From an uncultured Sphingorhabdus sp. (GTDB lineage: Bacteria > Pseudomonadota > Alphaproteobacteria > Sphingomonadales > Sphingomonadaceae): a DNA stretch of 40,450 bases. The stretch lies in assembly GCA_905479715.1 (NCBI GenBank), contig CAJQNR010000038.1, positions 1-40,450 of the forward strand. Reading direction: 5' to 3'. The notes beneath the pieces were generated by a model. That model made no database searches. It worked only from the letters and a program-made list of their open reading frames with translations, and was not told the DNA's origin. A program made the translations under genes and the position numbers. Positions 40,128 to 40,450 of the stretch are shown here, in pieces. The stretch's first letter is position 1, and every line of letters starts with the position of its first letter.

Positions 40128-40450
40128 AGTTCGATCAACCTGTCAGGAAGCTCGTTGGGGTTGTGTTCAGTTTTTGGAAAATGTTCCGACAGGACGATGC
40201 CCATTTGGCGCACGGCCTCCGCCATTCCTTCGCCCGGCGCGCCCGAGCGCACAAGATCAATCATCGCAACCATTGCATCGCCCCATATCGATGGCTCCAC
40301 CTTTGCCAAAATGGCGTCGTCTGCCACAATCTCGGCACGATGTTCGCGCATCGACAGATAGAGCAATATGCCGGTCCGTCCGACCGTGCGATGGTCAGTC
40401 GAAACCCGGAATAACGATGTCGCACGTTTGCGCACCCGGGCTTTCTTGAT
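40124..40450 (-). CDS. TPM-domain protein, C-terminal part (gene runs off the right edge)
   Basis: The frame is open to the end of the window; about 108 residues are visible. RATSLFRVSTDHRTVGRTGILLYLSMREHRAEIVADDAI is the end of a TPM (TLP18.3/Psb32/MOLO-1) domain, followed by a helical tail. A GTG at 40435 could be read as a start, but the domain continues before it (KKARVRKR), so the gene is simply cut. Such proteins are usually membrane- or periplasm-associated; function unclear. Confidence 0.85.
   Translation of the reverse strand: MKKARVRKRATSLFRVSTDHRTVGRTGILLYLSMREHRAEIVADDAILAKVEPSIWGDAMVAMIDLVRSGAPGEGMAEAVRQMGIVLSEHFPKTEHNPNELPDRLIEL

Noticed and set aside
1-40450. CRISPR array, rRNA operon, riboswitch or replication origin
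   Set aside because: No regularly spaced repeats with unique spacers, no rRNA motifs, no recognisable riboswitch core and no DnaA-box cluster were seen on either strand.

Overview
The window looks like a chromosomal segment of an alphaproteobacterium, most likely a sphingomonad (Sphingomonadales). That inference rests on the right-hand core block. It carries yajC-secD-secF followed by an Mth938-domain gene, an NDUFS4-type complex I subunit gene, a long-chain prenyl diphosphate synthase, AroQ-type chorismate mutase, a PepSY/OmpR-type regulator/PhoQ-like kinase cluster and an XRE regulator divergent from a DUF6456 gene. No species can be named from the sequence alone.

The two halves differ in kind. 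Positions 1 to about 25.7 kb are accessory DNA: a catabolic cluster, an efflux operon, IS remnants and at least five decayed genes. From 25.775 kb rightward everything is compact, intact housekeeping DNA. The boundary is an intact tRNA-Pro(GGG) gene (25775-25851, minus). A roughly 125-bp imperfect copy of its 3' half plus downstream flank lies 0.9 kb to the left (24792-24916), and a 3' fragment of a tRNA-Lys(UUU) gene lies between them (25511-25559). This is the expected scar of integrase-mediated insertion at tRNA 3' ends, so the left part is probably (part of) a genomic island.

Layout. 1-325: an IS21-type end abutting the 3' end of an IS481-family transposase. 412-11449 (minus): a ten-gene, tightly overlapping operon of gntR, FMN oxidoreductase (NMO family), COQ4-like protein, thiolase-like protein, DUF35 Zn-ribbon/OB protein, two acyl-CoA dehydrogenases, acyl-CoA synthetase, Baeyer-Villiger monooxygenase and alpha/beta hydrolase. 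11632-13251 (plus): divergent CYP153-like P450 and [2Fe-2S] ferredoxin. 13.3-16.4 kb: pseudogenes of an acyl-CoA dehydrogenase, a NUDIX hydrolase and an ABC1/UbiB kinase. 16616-20788: EmrA-EmrB-NodT tripartite efflux operon. 20798-22104: thioesterase and alpha/beta hydrolase. 22.2-24.6 kb: a broken IS200-type tnpA, a marR gene with a strong terminator, a truncated IS1182-type element and a decayed fumarylacetoacetase gene. 24.7-25.85 kb: the tRNA scar region. 26.05-40.45 kb: core genes.

How the genes may work together (inference): the P450 with its ferredoxin hydroxylates a hydrophobic substrate; the CoA ligase, the paired acyl-CoA dehydrogenases and the thiolase-like/DUF35 pair shorten a side chain by a non-thiolytic, retro-aldol-like route as in steroid side-chain catabolism; the BVMO and hydrolase insert oxygen next to a ring or chain ketone and open the ester or lactone. 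The COQ4-like protein is the unexpected member, because COQ4 is otherwise a ubiquinone-biosynthesis protein. I see no enoyl-CoA hydratase and no ferredoxin reductase in the window, so the pathway must use genes elsewhere. Substrate identity cannot be read from the sequence.
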